A DNA stretch of 64,000 nucleotides, from assembly GCA_045538535.1 (NCBI GenBank), contig JAZSRN010000024.1, positions 1-64,000 on the forward strand, read 5' to 3'. Shown piece by piece: positions 16,831 through 25,428 of the stretch. The position numbers and the translations under genes were made by a program. The stretch comes from RUG14219 sp045538535 (lineage in GTDB: Bacteria; Cyanobacteriota; Vampirovibrionia; Gastranaerophilales; Gastranaerophilaceae). The notes beneath the pieces were generated by a model that saw nothing but the letters and a program-made list of their open reading frames with translations, was not told the DNA's origin and ran no database searches. How positions within the stretch are numbered: position 1 is the stretch's first letter; every line of letters starts with the position of its first letter.

Positions 16831-16859
16831 TTGACAAAAAATATTGTTTGTGTTACAAA
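16831..16859 (+). promoter_or_regulatory. Promoter for the structured leader/small acidic protein
   Basis: TTGACA at 16831-16836, then 17 nt, then TACAAA at 16854-16859. The -35 is perfect and the -10 is 4 of 6. Transcription would start near 16866. Confidence 0.5.
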
Positions 16860-16865
16860 GTGAGT

Positions 16866-17034
16866 GGGGTAAATGTATATTTATAAGTCTTGTCAATTGA
16901 CGAGACTTTCTTTTTCGCCATGCTCGAGGATATCAAATGTAAAATTTTCTTAATAAATTCATCAATTTATTAAAGTTTTTAATTCTGCATACCGAATAAG
17001 TGATTACAACCTAGTCGAAAAAATGGAGGTAGAT
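16866..17034 (+). ncRNA. Structured leader or small RNA with two terminator-like hairpins
   Basis: Hairpin 1: AAGTCTTGTC / GACGAGACTT (16885-16894 and 16899-16908; 10 bp with one G-U), followed by TCTTTTT. Hairpin 2: TTAATAAATT / AATTTATTAA (16950-16959 and 16964-16973), followed by AGTTTTT. Both lie between a promoter and the GGAGG of the next gene, so the RNA could end early as a ~50-nt RNA or continue into the gene. It matches no riboswitch class that I recognise. Confidence 0.4.
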
Positions 17035-17370
17035 ATGGGATTGTTAAAACAAAAAGGTGCAGATTTAGACAGTACATTACTAGCGAATAATATTCTGCAA
17101 GAGCTTGAATCGGTAGATATTGTTGAAGAGAATATTCGATTTACAAAAAAACAACTCGACATGATTAATCGAGGATGTCTTTCAAGTGCTAGAAAAACTG
17201 CCGCTTTCTCTGAAAAAATGATTCAGATGATGGAAATGGAACATTTCGATTTTACAGAAGACTTTACCCCGACATTAGAGGATGAAAAAGAAATTGTAGA
17301 CATTGATATTCCAATTAAATCTTTGTTTGAAAAATTATCAGATTATGTGTGTATTGCACTTGCATCTTAA
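17035..17370 (+). CDS. Small acidic protein (111 aa), unknown
   Basis: Helical, acidic and soluble. ATG 17035 follows GGAGGT by 4 nt; an upstream in-frame ATG at 17023 would place the ribosome site inside the gene, so I reject it. Contains NRGCLSSARKTAAFSEKMIQMMEMEHFDF, then an acidic Asp/Glu stretch and a C-terminal KLSDYVCIALAS. The long ~170-nt leader with two hairpins implies regulated expression. No family recognised. Confidence 0.65.
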   Translation: MGLLKQKGADLDSTLLANNILQELESVDIVEENIRFTKKQLDMINRGCLSSARKTAAFSEKMIQMMEMEHFDFTEDFTPTLEDEKEIVDIDIPIKSLFEKLSDYVCIALAS

Positions 17371-17397
17371 AATTTGATTAATTTTATTAAAAATTTG

Positions 17398-17419
17398 AAA
17401 GCGGAAATTAAAATTTCCG
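17398..17419. terminator. Bidirectional terminator between convergent genes
   Basis: AAAGCGGAAATT...ATTTCCGCTTTTT: a 9-11-bp stem with T-runs on both strands, between the stop codons at 17370 (plus) and 17428 (minus). Confidence 0.85.
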
Positions 17420-17427
17420 CTTTTTAG

Positions 17428-18819
17428 TTATAATTTACGTACAAAAATCGAAGAGTCATGCGCATCAATTCCTCCCGTAGAGAGCAAATTAAAGGAATTT
17501 TTACTTGCCAAATTTTGCGTATACTCAATTAAATCTTTATCAAGACAACTTGGATAAGCTTGATAATACGACTCATTTGCGCATAAAAGTTCCTTATTCA
17601 AATATATTAAATGTTCATATATTTCATTTATGAGCGTTTGTTCTAATGTTTCACTTTCAAATTCCAAAGATTTTAAAAATTTCGGCTGACAATTTACCGG
17701 CAAAACACTTATCCTTGCCGGATGAGCAACTGCAAAAAATCCATCCTGTGCACATTCTTCGAAATGTTCAAATAAATTATCTGCTGAAATATATATATCC
17801 GAAGTTTTGTATTTTTCCGCTGTTTCTAGAATTTGAATTATAAACTCTTTATTACTATTAGGCAAGCTTGAATATTTCTGAAGAATATATTTTTTTGCCA
17901 AATCTATTGTATAATTCGTCGTGCCGCGTTTTAAATTAGGCTTAAAATTAAAAACTTCTTGACTTGAAAGATTAAGTTCCGGACATAATTGATTCATTTC
18001 TTCTATATAATTTTTAACGTTTAAAATTCTGTTTTTGCGCAAATCTTTCAATAAATTACAATACAAACTCTCAAACGGATTTATCGAATAATTAAGCAAT
18101 TCATAACAAATTGGCTTTTTGTAATTAAACGGATTTGAATGTATAACACTTATTTCACATCCGGCAACAAACTTTAAATTCCGATATTTATATGGATCTT
18201 GACTTATCAACTCTATGGCTTTTTGAGCTCCTAAAGTCGTGTCATGGTCGGTTATCGCAACAACAAACTTTTCATTTGGAAATTTCTTGGCCCGTTTGTT
18301 GGCATACAAAACCGCATTATCCAAAAATTCAGCAATTGACATTTTACCATCAGATGCTTGAGTATGATTATGAAGATTTATTCTGTGTGACAAATCATCA
18401 ACATACATTAAATTATCTCCAATACTAAAATCTTTCTCCGTAGCATCTTGCAAAATTTTCTTTAACTGCTGGGGACCAACAATTGAATTTAGCTTAAATT
18501 CTTCACCCTTAGGCAAATTTAAAGCTTGTGCGAGTTTCTTATAATATTTTAAATCATCCGGAAATTCGTTTATAATCTTAGAAAATTCAGATTTCAAAAC
18601 CATTTCTATCGTTTGACCATTTTTAATATTTCCGCGCACTGCGTTTGCACAAAAAGCAATACTCCATAAAGCTGCCGCCCCGACAGTAATCAATGGAATT
18701 TTATTTTCTTTAAGCGTTTGGCTAATTTTGTTATTTTTTTTAGACGTCAAAGCAGCACTTTCTTTGTTTGAAAGCACCGGATAAGAATTTTTTGTATTTA
18801 TTATTGGTTGAACCGACAT
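17428..18819 (-). CDS. Membrane-anchored PHP-domain phosphoesterase
   Basis: 463 residues. After a polar N-terminus there is one hydrophobic segment (~41-61, IPLITVGAAALWSIAFCANAV). The PHP domain follows with metal ligands H150 and H152 (NLHNHTQASDG), then AITDHDTT and a late AHPARI. PHP enzymes hydrolyse phosphoesters with two or three metal ions (histidinol phosphate, nucleotides, RNA ends). The late GGIDAHDSS segment supplies the last ligands. I chose ATG 18819, placed 5 nt after AAAGG, over a GTG at 18825 that falls within the ribosome site. The N-terminal extension is unusual for the family. Substrate unknown. Confidence 0.8.
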   Translation of the reverse strand: MSVQPIINTKNSYPVLSNKESAALTSKKNNKISQTLKENKIPLITVGAAALWSIAFCANAVRGNIKNGQTIEMVLKSEFSKIINEFPDDLKYYKKLAQALNLPKGEEFKLNSIVGPQQLKKILQDATEKDFSIGDNLMYVDDLSHRINLHNHTQASDGKMSIAEFLDNAVLYANKRAKKFPNEKFVVAITDHDTTLGAQKAIELISQDPYKYRNLKFVAGCEISVIHSNPFNYKKPICYELLNYSINPFESLYCNLLKDLRKNRILNVKNYIEEMNQLCPELNLSSQEVFNFKPNLKRGTTNYTIDLAKKYILQKYSSLPNSNKEFIIQILETAEKYKTSDIYISADNLFEHFEECAQDGFFAVAHPARISVLPVNCQPKFLKSLEFESETLEQTLINEIYEHLIYLNKELLCANESYYQAYPSCLDKDLIEYTQNLASKNSFNLLSTGGIDAHDSSIFVRKL

Positions 18820-18870
18820 GGTCACCTTTCACATTTTAGTTTCTTATAAACATGTGAAAAACATTTTTTG

Positions 18871-19143
18871 CTACACAGAAGTACTTTTTAAAGATTTATA
18901 TTGTATCAAACATTGAGCAAGTTGATCCGGACAACTTGTAGACTTTGCCCCACAAGGTATACCTTGTAACTTTGAAATAACATCCTCAATCGTCATGCCG
19001 GCAACAAGCCTTTTTATCCCTTGAAGATTTCCTTGACAACCGCCAAGAAATTCAACATCAACTATAATATCATTATCTATAGAAACTTGCATTAACGCGC
19101 AACAAGTTCCGGAAGTCTTATATTGGATTGTTTCTACTGTCAT
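18871..19143 (-). CDS. TSCPD-domain protein (TIGR03905-like)
   Basis: 90 residues, which is the usual size of stand-alone TSCPD proteins. It has the family signature STSCPDQLAQCL near the C-terminus, FLGGCQGNLQGI in the middle and GTCCALMQV at the start; the cysteines probably bind metal. The family is related to the C-terminal domain of class II ribonucleotide reductases; its role is unknown. AGAGGT ribosome site. It starts 16 nt after pgeF, so probably co-transcribed with it. Confidence 0.85.
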   Translation of the reverse strand: MTVETIQYKTSGTCCALMQVSIDNDIIVDVEFLGGCQGNLQGIKRLVAGMTIEDVISKLQGIPCGAKSTSCPDQLAQCLIQYKSLKSTSV

Positions 19144-19159
19144 TATTTACCTCTTTCTA

Positions 19160-19879
19160 TTATTTCAATTTTAATATTGCACTATGTCTATTGGTTGTAC
19201 CATTTTCTTTACGATACGAAAAAAACTTGTCGTTATTACAAACCGTACAATATGGACAAATATCAATGTTTGATATGCCCAACACCTCAAGTTGCAGTTT
19301 ATTTATTTTCTTCAAATCGACATACACTTTTTCTGAATTTTGAGAGACCCGCTCAAGATTTACACTTTTATAAAGTTTTTCATAAACATCAAAACCAACT
19401 TCAAAACAACATTCTGATATACAAGGCCCTATTATTGCCGAAATATCTTTCGGTTTTGAATTAAATTCATCTATCATTTTCTTGGCAGTTTTAAACGTAA
19501 TTCTTTCTGCAGTTCCGCGCCAACCACCATGGATAACGGCCCCGATGTTTTGTGATGTATCGTATAAGATTATCGGTGTACAATCCGCAAAACTCAAATA
19601 AATTCCCAAACGTTTATCCGTCAAAATAAGAGCGTCTGCTTGTGGGTAGGTCTCAATGTTATAATCTGCTATTGCAATATTTGAACTGTGCGTTTGTTCC
19701 GGAGAAATTAATTTTTCCACTCCTAAATACTCGATTATATCTCGCATATTTTGTCGTGCAATTGGAATATAATTTTCATCTTTTGTACGAATAAAACTCG
19801 TACGCGTAGTAAAAAGTACATTTTCAAGACTCTTTACTCTCAATATTTGTTTGCCCGCTATCTTGTCGAAATAAAACAT
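19160..19879 (-). CDS. pgeF: Peptidoglycan editing factor / YfiH laccase-domain protein
   Basis: 239 residues. The PgeF/YlmD family removes L-Ser misincorporated in peptidoglycan stems; older annotation calls it polyphenol oxidase. The copper/zinc-site motifs are present: EQTHSSNIA, a Cys in SFADCTPI, and VIHGGWRGTAERI. C-X-CC in GPCISECCFEV is also typical. No ribosome site precedes the ATG; a TATAAT ends 6 nt before it, consistent with a leaderless message. Divergent from the AlgX-like gene. Confidence 0.9.
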   Translation of the reverse strand: MFYFDKIAGKQILRVKSLENVLFTTRTSFIRTKDENYIPIARQNMRDIIEYLGVEKLISPEQTHSSNIAIADYNIETYPQADALILTDKRLGIYLSFADCTPIILYDTSQNIGAVIHGGWRGTAERITFKTAKKMIDEFNSKPKDISAIIGPCISECCFEVGFDVYEKLYKSVNLERVSQNSEKVYVDLKKINKLQLEVLGISNIDICPYCTVCNNDKFFSYRKENGTTNRHSAILKLK

Positions 19880-19885
19880 AAGTTT

Positions 19886-19891
19886 ATTATA
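19886..19891 (-). promoter_or_regulatory. -10 box for leaderless pgeF
   Basis: A perfect TATAAT on the minus strand, then AAACTT, then ATG. The usual start point (7 nt past the -10) would be the A of ATG. The -35 box is weak. Confidence 0.4.
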
Positions 19892-19905
19892 ATATAAATA
19901 AACTA

Positions 19906-19934
19906 TTGATACATATAAAACAATTTACTATAAT
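19906..19934 (+). promoter_or_regulatory. Promoter of the O-acetylation pair
   Basis: TTGATA (19906-19911), 17 nt, TATAAT (19929-19934). It lies 26 nt before ATG 19960. An in-frame TTG at 19906 is part of the -35 box, which rules out a longer start for the gene. Confidence 0.7.
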
Positions 19935-19959
19935 ACAATTAGATTGGAAGTCTTATAAT

Positions 19960-21189
19960 ATGAAAACTTTAATAATTATCGCTATTTGCTATCTCATTGC
20001 ACACAATTTAAAATATCTAAAAAAAATACAACGAGAACAGAAAATTAATTTCTTATTTTTAACAATATTTTTGATTATGTTATTCATTCCTATGAGCAAC
20101 ATAAACAAAAACGATATTTCAAAAGAAGAAGGCAAAAAACTTAGTAAATGGCAACCTTTAATCTTAAAAAACAATAAAATAAATTTTGAATTTGGTAAAA
20201 ACTTTGACCAATGGTTTAATGATAGATTTTATTTAAAGCAGCAATTCGTTCATCAGCATTCAGCAATTTCAATGTTTTTAGCAAACAGATGCAAAAACGG
20301 CTTTGTTGATGACGAAACTCAAATAATTTATCCTACATCAGCATTTGGCTATACTTCAATAAAAACAATCAAAAAATATTTCAAATATCTATACGATTTT
20401 AATGACTACTGTACAAGCAAAAACATTAAGTTATACACATTAATTGTACCCAACAAAGCCGCAATTCACAAATCAAAATATAACCACAAAAACGATGATT
20501 ATAAACATGAAGATTTTTTAAATTACATTAATGAAATACAAAAAGAAGATAAAATAAAAGTTATATACCCATATGAGTCAATGATAAAAGCTGTCAACAA
20601 TGGAGACATTCTTTTTTTCAAAACAGAACATCATTGGACAGATGACGGAGCCTTTATCGGATATAAAGAATTGATGAAAACAATTCAAAAAGACTTTCCA
20701 GATATAAAAACCTTAAACGAAAACGATTACAACTATTTTTACAACACAATGGTTAGAGGGGAATTTAATAGAAAATTCAACTATGGGAATGAATGTAGGG
20801 AACGTGGACTATCAAATTCATTATGCAAAAAATATCATCAATACAATTATCGATATTTCAAACATAAAGACTTTGACCATTTAGAAAGTTCAATCTTTGA
20901 TGAAAAATTTCGTTTCGGAAAACTTTATCATTATGATAAAGGAGCAAATTATCGTGTTATTCAATTAGGAACAAGTCAAAACGAAAATTTAGCAGAATTT
21001 ACAGCTTTTACATTTAAGGACATAAAAAGAATTAGAAATAATGGAGTAAAAAATATTGATGATGAGGACAATTTTAAAATAATAAAATATTACGAAAACG
21101 AAATATTAGATTACAAACCTGATATTATAATATTTTGCATAACGTATAGGAATTTAAAAAATTTAAATAATTTATTTAAAATGGAGTAA
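19960..21189 (+). CDS. AlgX/AlgJ-like SGNH-fold O-acetyltransferase
   Basis: 409 residues with an N-terminal membrane segment region (~1-15 and 29-46). The domain matches the AlgX/DltD-like group that acetylates exopolysaccharides outside the membrane: the TEHHWTDDGA motif near residue 225 carries the catalytic Asp-His pair, and LIVPNKAAIHKS lies before it. The usual catalytic Ser (in a G-D-S loop) is not obvious in the C-terminal half, where RVIQLGTSQNENLAEF is the nearest candidate. ATG 19960 with GGAAG upstream. It forms a two-gene unit with the MBOAT gene that starts 5 nt downstream. Confidence 0.8.
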   Translation: MKTLIIIAICYLIAHNLKYLKKIQREQKINFLFLTIFLIMLFIPMSNINKNDISKEEGKKLSKWQPLILKNNKINFEFGKNFDQWFNDRFYLKQQFVHQHSAISMFLANRCKNGFVDDETQIIYPTSAFGYTSIKTIKKYFKYLYDFNDYCTSKNIKLYTLIVPNKAAIHKSKYNHKNDDYKHEDFLNYINEIQKEDKIKVIYPYESMIKAVNNGDILFFKTEHHWTDDGAFIGYKELMKTIQKDFPDIKTLNENDYNYFYNTMVRGEFNRKFNYGNECRERGLSNSLCKKYHQYNYRYFKHKDFDHLESSIFDEKFRFGKLYHYDKGANYRVIQLGTSQNENLAEFTAFTFKDIKRIRNNGVKNIDDEDNFKIIKYYENEILDYKPDIIIFCITYRNLKNLNNLFKME

Positions 21190-21194
21190 TTTTA

Positions 21195-22604
21195 ATGTTA
21201 TTTAGTTCTATGACATTTATCTATATATTTTTACCGATAGTTTTGCTATTACATTGGATTGCCAAACCAGAATTAAGAAACCTTGTTCTTTTAATAGCTA
21301 GCATAGTTTTTTACGCTTGGAACGAACCAAAATATCTACCAATTATGCTTTCAATAATATTCATAAACTATTTCGGAGCTCTTGCTATTCAAAATTGGCA
21401 AAAACATAAAAAACTGATATTGTTTTTTACTATTATAATGAATTTAGGTTTTTTGATATATTTCAAATATTTCAATTTTCTGATTAACAATCTAAATTCT
21501 TTATTCAATCAAAGTTTCAATACATTACACATAATTATGCCAATTGGGATTTCTTTTTACACATTTCAAGCATTATCTTACATTATAGATGTTTATAAAG
21601 GAGAGTGCAAAGCTCAAAAAAACTGGTATAAATTGGCATTATTTATTTGTTTATTCCCACAACTAGTAGCAGGCCCCATACTAAAATATCACGATATTGA
21701 AACTCAAATTGAACATCGAAAAATAAATTTTGAAAACACTTCATTAGGAGTTAAACGATTTATTATTGGTTTATCAAAAAAAGTATTAATCGCCAATACT
21801 TTAGGTGTAATAGTTGACAAAATATTCATACAAGATCCTCAAGATTTTTCTCAAGCTATTGCTTGGCTAGGTTCAATAGCATACACACTTCAATTATATT
21901 TTGATTTTAGTGGATATTCAGATATGGCAATCGGCTTAGGATTAATCTTTGGATTTAAATTTATGGAAAACTTCAATTATCCATACATTTCTAAATCAAT
22001 TACTGAATTTTGGAGAAGATGGCATATATCCCTATCAACATGGTTCAAACAGTATGTATATATACCTCTTGGAGGCAATAGGATAGGAAAAATAAAAACA
22101 TTAATAAATTTGGCAATAGTATTTATATTAACAGGGATTTGGCATGGCGCTGAATGGACATTTATTATTTGGGGTATCTGGCACGGGTTATTTATTATTA
22201 TTGAAAAAATATTTAAAATAAAAGATTTCGACAGCAAAGAGCATAACATCTTAATTAATATCCTAAGGCACATTTATTGCTTATTTATAATTATAATCGG
22301 TTGGGTTCTATTTAGATCTGAAAATATACATTATGCACTTCAATATCTTGCAAATATGTTTGGGTTGTTAGAATTTGATGATTTAAATTTCCAATATAAT
22401 TGGCACCATTACATAAATAAAATGCACATACTTCCTTTCGTATTTGCATTATTTTGTTGCACACCAATATTTAAAAATATACTATATTGCAATAATAAAC
22501 CGTTAAAAATATTTATAAATGCTTGGTTATTGTTACTATTTTATTTATCAACAATCACAATAGCCAGTGATACATATAATCCATTTATATACTTTAGATT
22601 TTAA
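21195..22604 (+). CDS. MBOAT-family O-acyltransferase (AlgI/DltB-like)
   Basis: 469 residues with ten or more membrane segments. Family marks: FSGYSDMAIGLGLIFGF, NFNYPYISKSITEFWRRWHISLSTWF and the catalytic His in LTGIWHGAEWTF. It moves acetyl groups from cytoplasmic acetyl-CoA across the membrane for an AlgX-like partner, which is encoded directly upstream. The acceptor glycan is unknown; no alginate genes are nearby. Peptidoglycan or surface polysaccharide are both possible. Confidence 0.92.
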   Translation: MLFSSMTFIYIFLPIVLLLHWIAKPELRNLVLLIASIVFYAWNEPKYLPIMLSIIFINYFGALAIQNWQKHKKLILFFTIIMNLGFLIYFKYFNFLINNLNSLFNQSFNTLHIIMPIGISFYTFQALSYIIDVYKGECKAQKNWYKLALFICLFPQLVAGPILKYHDIETQIEHRKINFENTSLGVKRFIIGLSKKVLIANTLGVIVDKIFIQDPQDFSQAIAWLGSIAYTLQLYFDFSGYSDMAIGLGLIFGFKFMENFNYPYISKSITEFWRRWHISLSTWFKQYVYIPLGGNRIGKIKTLINLAIVFILTGIWHGAEWTFIIWGIWHGLFIIIEKIFKIKDFDSKEHNILINILRHIYCLFIIIIGWVLFRSENIHYALQYLANMFGLLEFDDLNFQYNWHHYINKMHILPFVFALFCCTPIFKNILYCNNKPLKIFINAWLLLLFYLSTITIASDTYNPFIYFRF

Positions 22605-22703
22605 ACTCGGCAAGTATTTAATCTTTTAATCTGCTTATCATTTTAAAAAGAAGATTTTATCGAAATAAAACAAGGATTTATTGTAATATAAATAAAAACT
22701 TAT

Positions 22704-24719
22704 TTATATTTGCTTTTTATTTTGTTTTTTCTTCGGGAAATGAACACGCAAATCTATTCTACTATCCGTCAAATTGTACACAAAATACGCAATATCATGC
22801 ACATAATTATCAAATCTAGGCAATTTACCCTCTTGATTCAACCTCTCCATTGTCCTTAAATTCTCAAGCATATACTGCTGAGATGCTGGGTGTATTCTTG
22901 CCCATTCTCTCGGCGCAATACTCGACTTTGATGCGTTACATAATTTGCACATACCAATTAAATTTTTCAAGTTATTATCACCATTACGTTTTTTAGCAAC
23001 AAAATGATCGACAGTAAAGCCCGAAGCTTTAAATAAACCTTGAATAAAAGCTTTATATTCATCGTTATTATTTTTTATCATTGCACTTTCTAGCGGATAT
23101 GCCAAATTACTTATTGCAATACAATGTCTAAAATCATAAAAAATTAAATCCTTAATTTTAAATTTATCAAGATTTTGATGCTGTAAATCCCTTTTAGAGA
23201 GATTACGAAAACGTACATAATCAAAATATTGGATATTGCGACTTTGCAAAAACATATCTTCCAAATTTCGAGCAAATATTTTTAGATTTTCACGTTCTTC
23301 TGCAGTTCCAATATCTGAATTTCCTTTTTGGTTAAGAGTTTGAATAATATTTTTTAGTTCATTCCGCACCCTAGTACTTGCAGCCAATTGAATTTCAAGC
23401 ATCAATTCTTTTCCATCAATATTAGGATTTTCGGTACTTATATCTTTTATCAAATCAACATACCATTTTAATTCTGAGTGGATATATTTTTCATACTTAT
23501 TCAAAATACTGCCCAATTCTTGAACATTTTTTGATTTTCTTATTTCAGACATAATTAATCTTTTTTTCTGTTGATTAATCATTGGAGTTCCACAACTTGA
23601 GCAAGGGATATCCTCATCAATTTCTATCGGTAAAAAATCGGGTCTTTCTCGTACAAATTTTACATGCTCAATTTTTCCAGTAATATCTCTGAACGGTATT
23701 TCCACACGACTTGCTGACGCCCACTTCATAATATTTGCAAATTTCAATAAGTATTTAGGCTCAACATTCAAGGTTTCTGTACCCATCGCATGCGTCAAAT
23801 CTTCCAAATAAGTATTGAAATTTCGTTGGAGTTTGTCGTAATCAGCCCGCTTAGGAAAAAATGTATCTCTTTTATGTCTAAACGAATTACAATCTCCACA
23901 AATCAAGACCCTATTCGCCGGTATTTCTTCAAATTTTTCGTTATCAGTAATTTGAGTCAAAACATTTTGCGAACCTTTAAAAAGACTACGAAACGCAAAC
24001 ATCATACATTCTTGTTTTGAATTATTTTCCAAATCCGGCACAAAAAGTGCTGTCTGATTAAGGCTTGCAGACTTTATTGAGTTCATTACATGGTTATATA
24101 TTTTTCGTTGATCTTGAGCTTCCAATTTACCTAGAGTGTCATTAATAATCTTTTTTAAATTATGGTAATCATAATATTTCGAATCATCACTCTTCTCGGC
24201 TTTTAGATTTTTAATGCACTTTTTAACAAGTTTTTCGTCTAATAATGTGAAAGACTCTAAATCAACCTTATCTTGTAAATATTCAATTGAATTATCTATT
24301 TCATCAGACATTTTGTCACATCCAGCCTTACGCATTTGCAACAAAAAATCTGTCAATTCAATCTTCGAATTTGATTTTATTATTTTTGCTGCCGCACTAA
24401 CAACATCCTTATTATATGTAGGCAAATATTCTTGATTTTTTGATACCAATCTCAAATAATCATATGGAGATTTAATTTGCTTTGCCTCTTCTAAAATCTG
24501 ATTATATTTCTCTTCATTTAACATTTTCGTACCGCAAACGGGACAACTAATCCCGTTAAGTTTTTGCAAATTCATACCCAAATCGTCCACTTTTGGCTGA
24601 ATATTACACTCAAAGGAATCGTTCGACGGTTCTACAACACTTTTTTCTACTTGTTTATTTGAAGAAAATGGTATTTTATATATATTTTTAAAATTAATAT
24701 TTAAAATCGGAGTAATCAT
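22704..24719 (-). CDS. Duplicated split zinc-ribbon / HNH-type protein
   Basis: 671 residues built of two similar modules. Module 1: C59/C62 (SCPVCGTKM) paired with C274/C277 (LICGDCNSF). Module 2: C373/C376 (PCSSCGTPM) paired with C591/C594 (MCKLCNASKSS). The spacing between half-sites is nearly the same (about 212-215 residues). Module 2 also has VDHFVAKKRNGDNNLKNLIG, an HNH-nuclease core (D571, H572, N587 region). Module 1 lacks the DH pair and looks inactive. N-terminus NINFKNIYKIPFSSN is like other proteins here. I infer a DNA-binding or nuclease role, but no restriction or phage genes adjoin it. Confidence 0.65.
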   Translation of the reverse strand: MITPILNINFKNIYKIPFSSNKQVEKSVVEPSNDSFECNIQPKVDDLGMNLQKLNGISCPVCGTKMLNEEKYNQILEEAKQIKSPYDYLRLVSKNQEYLPTYNKDVVSAAAKIIKSNSKIELTDFLLQMRKAGCDKMSDEIDNSIEYLQDKVDLESFTLLDEKLVKKCIKNLKAEKSDDSKYYDYHNLKKIINDTLGKLEAQDQRKIYNHVMNSIKSASLNQTALFVPDLENNSKQECMMFAFRSLFKGSQNVLTQITDNEKFEEIPANRVLICGDCNSFRHKRDTFFPKRADYDKLQRNFNTYLEDLTHAMGTETLNVEPKYLLKFANIMKWASASRVEIPFRDITGKIEHVKFVRERPDFLPIEIDEDIPCSSCGTPMINQQKKRLIMSEIRKSKNVQELGSILNKYEKYIHSELKWYVDLIKDISTENPNIDGKELMLEIQLAASTRVRNELKNIIQTLNQKGNSDIGTAEERENLKIFARNLEDMFLQSRNIQYFDYVRFRNLSKRDLQHQNLDKFKIKDLIFYDFRHCIAISNLAYPLESAMIKNNNDEYKAFIQGLFKASGFTVDHFVAKKRNGDNNLKNLIGMCKLCNASKSSIAPREWARIHPASQQYMLENLRTMERLNQEGKLPRFDNYVHDIAYFVYNLTDSRIDLRVHFPKKKQNKKQI

Positions 24720-24843
24720 ATCTATGGTTTCAAAACTTCTAAAATAAATATTTGCTATTTTTTTAAGAACTATTAAATTTTAGTGAAAACTTAATTATAT
24801 ATGTTAAAATCAATATTAGTAACAAGATACGGAAAGGAATATC

Positions 24844-25428
24844 ATGACACTTACTGCTGAAGAAATAAAATTCGACCCGGGATTTATTCAACATTTAAAC
24901 GCTTTAATCCCTACGCTAGAAAATATTTACACAACATTGAACAGATTTAAAAATTTTGCACAAAAACGCAATCAATTTAAACTATACTATCCCAGATTAA
25001 AAAACCTGGTAAATTCTTATATTGGATTTTATTTAGGCTGCATGCTATGGGCAATGGTCTTAAAAAACGAAGGTAAACAACCGGTAATCGGAAATTTATG
25101 TTATGGCGGTACATTTGACGATGACACTTTATTTGAAGTCAATTGTTTGCTTCAATATGTTGAACAATTAGAAAAAGATGCGAAATACTACATTAACGAA
25201 ACCTACAAAGCACAAGATTTTGAAAAAAACATTTTAAACGCATATAAAGAATTTCTAAGCCAAAATGAAGGTTTTGTAAAATGTCAAAACACCGATGATA
25301 TAAAAATTCCTTCATCACTAAAAACTCCGTCAACACAAGAAATACAAACCATAACAAATACAGTAAAAGATGTTGTTGAAACCGGAGATTTTACAAAATT
25401 TTATAATATCAAGGACCTAATTTTGTAA
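24844..25428 (+). CDS. Hypothetical protein upstream of nagZ (194 aa)
   Basis: Soluble helical protein, no family recognised. A mildly hydrophobic segment is present at ~58-75 (YIGFYLGCMLWAMVL). The stop overlaps the ATG of nagZ (TAATG), so the two are translationally coupled. GGAAAGGAA ribosome site. It may work with NagZ in peptidoglycan recycling, which is inferred from the coupling only. Confidence 0.65.
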   Translation: MTLTAEEIKFDPGFIQHLNALIPTLENIYTTLNRFKNFAQKRNQFKLYYPRLKNLVNSYIGFYLGCMLWAMVLKNEGKQPVIGNLCYGGTFDDDTLFEVNCLLQYVEQLEKDAKYYINETYKAQDFEKNILNAYKEFLSQNEGFVKCQNTDDIKIPSSLKTPSTQEIQTITNTVKDVVETGDFTKFYNIKDLIL

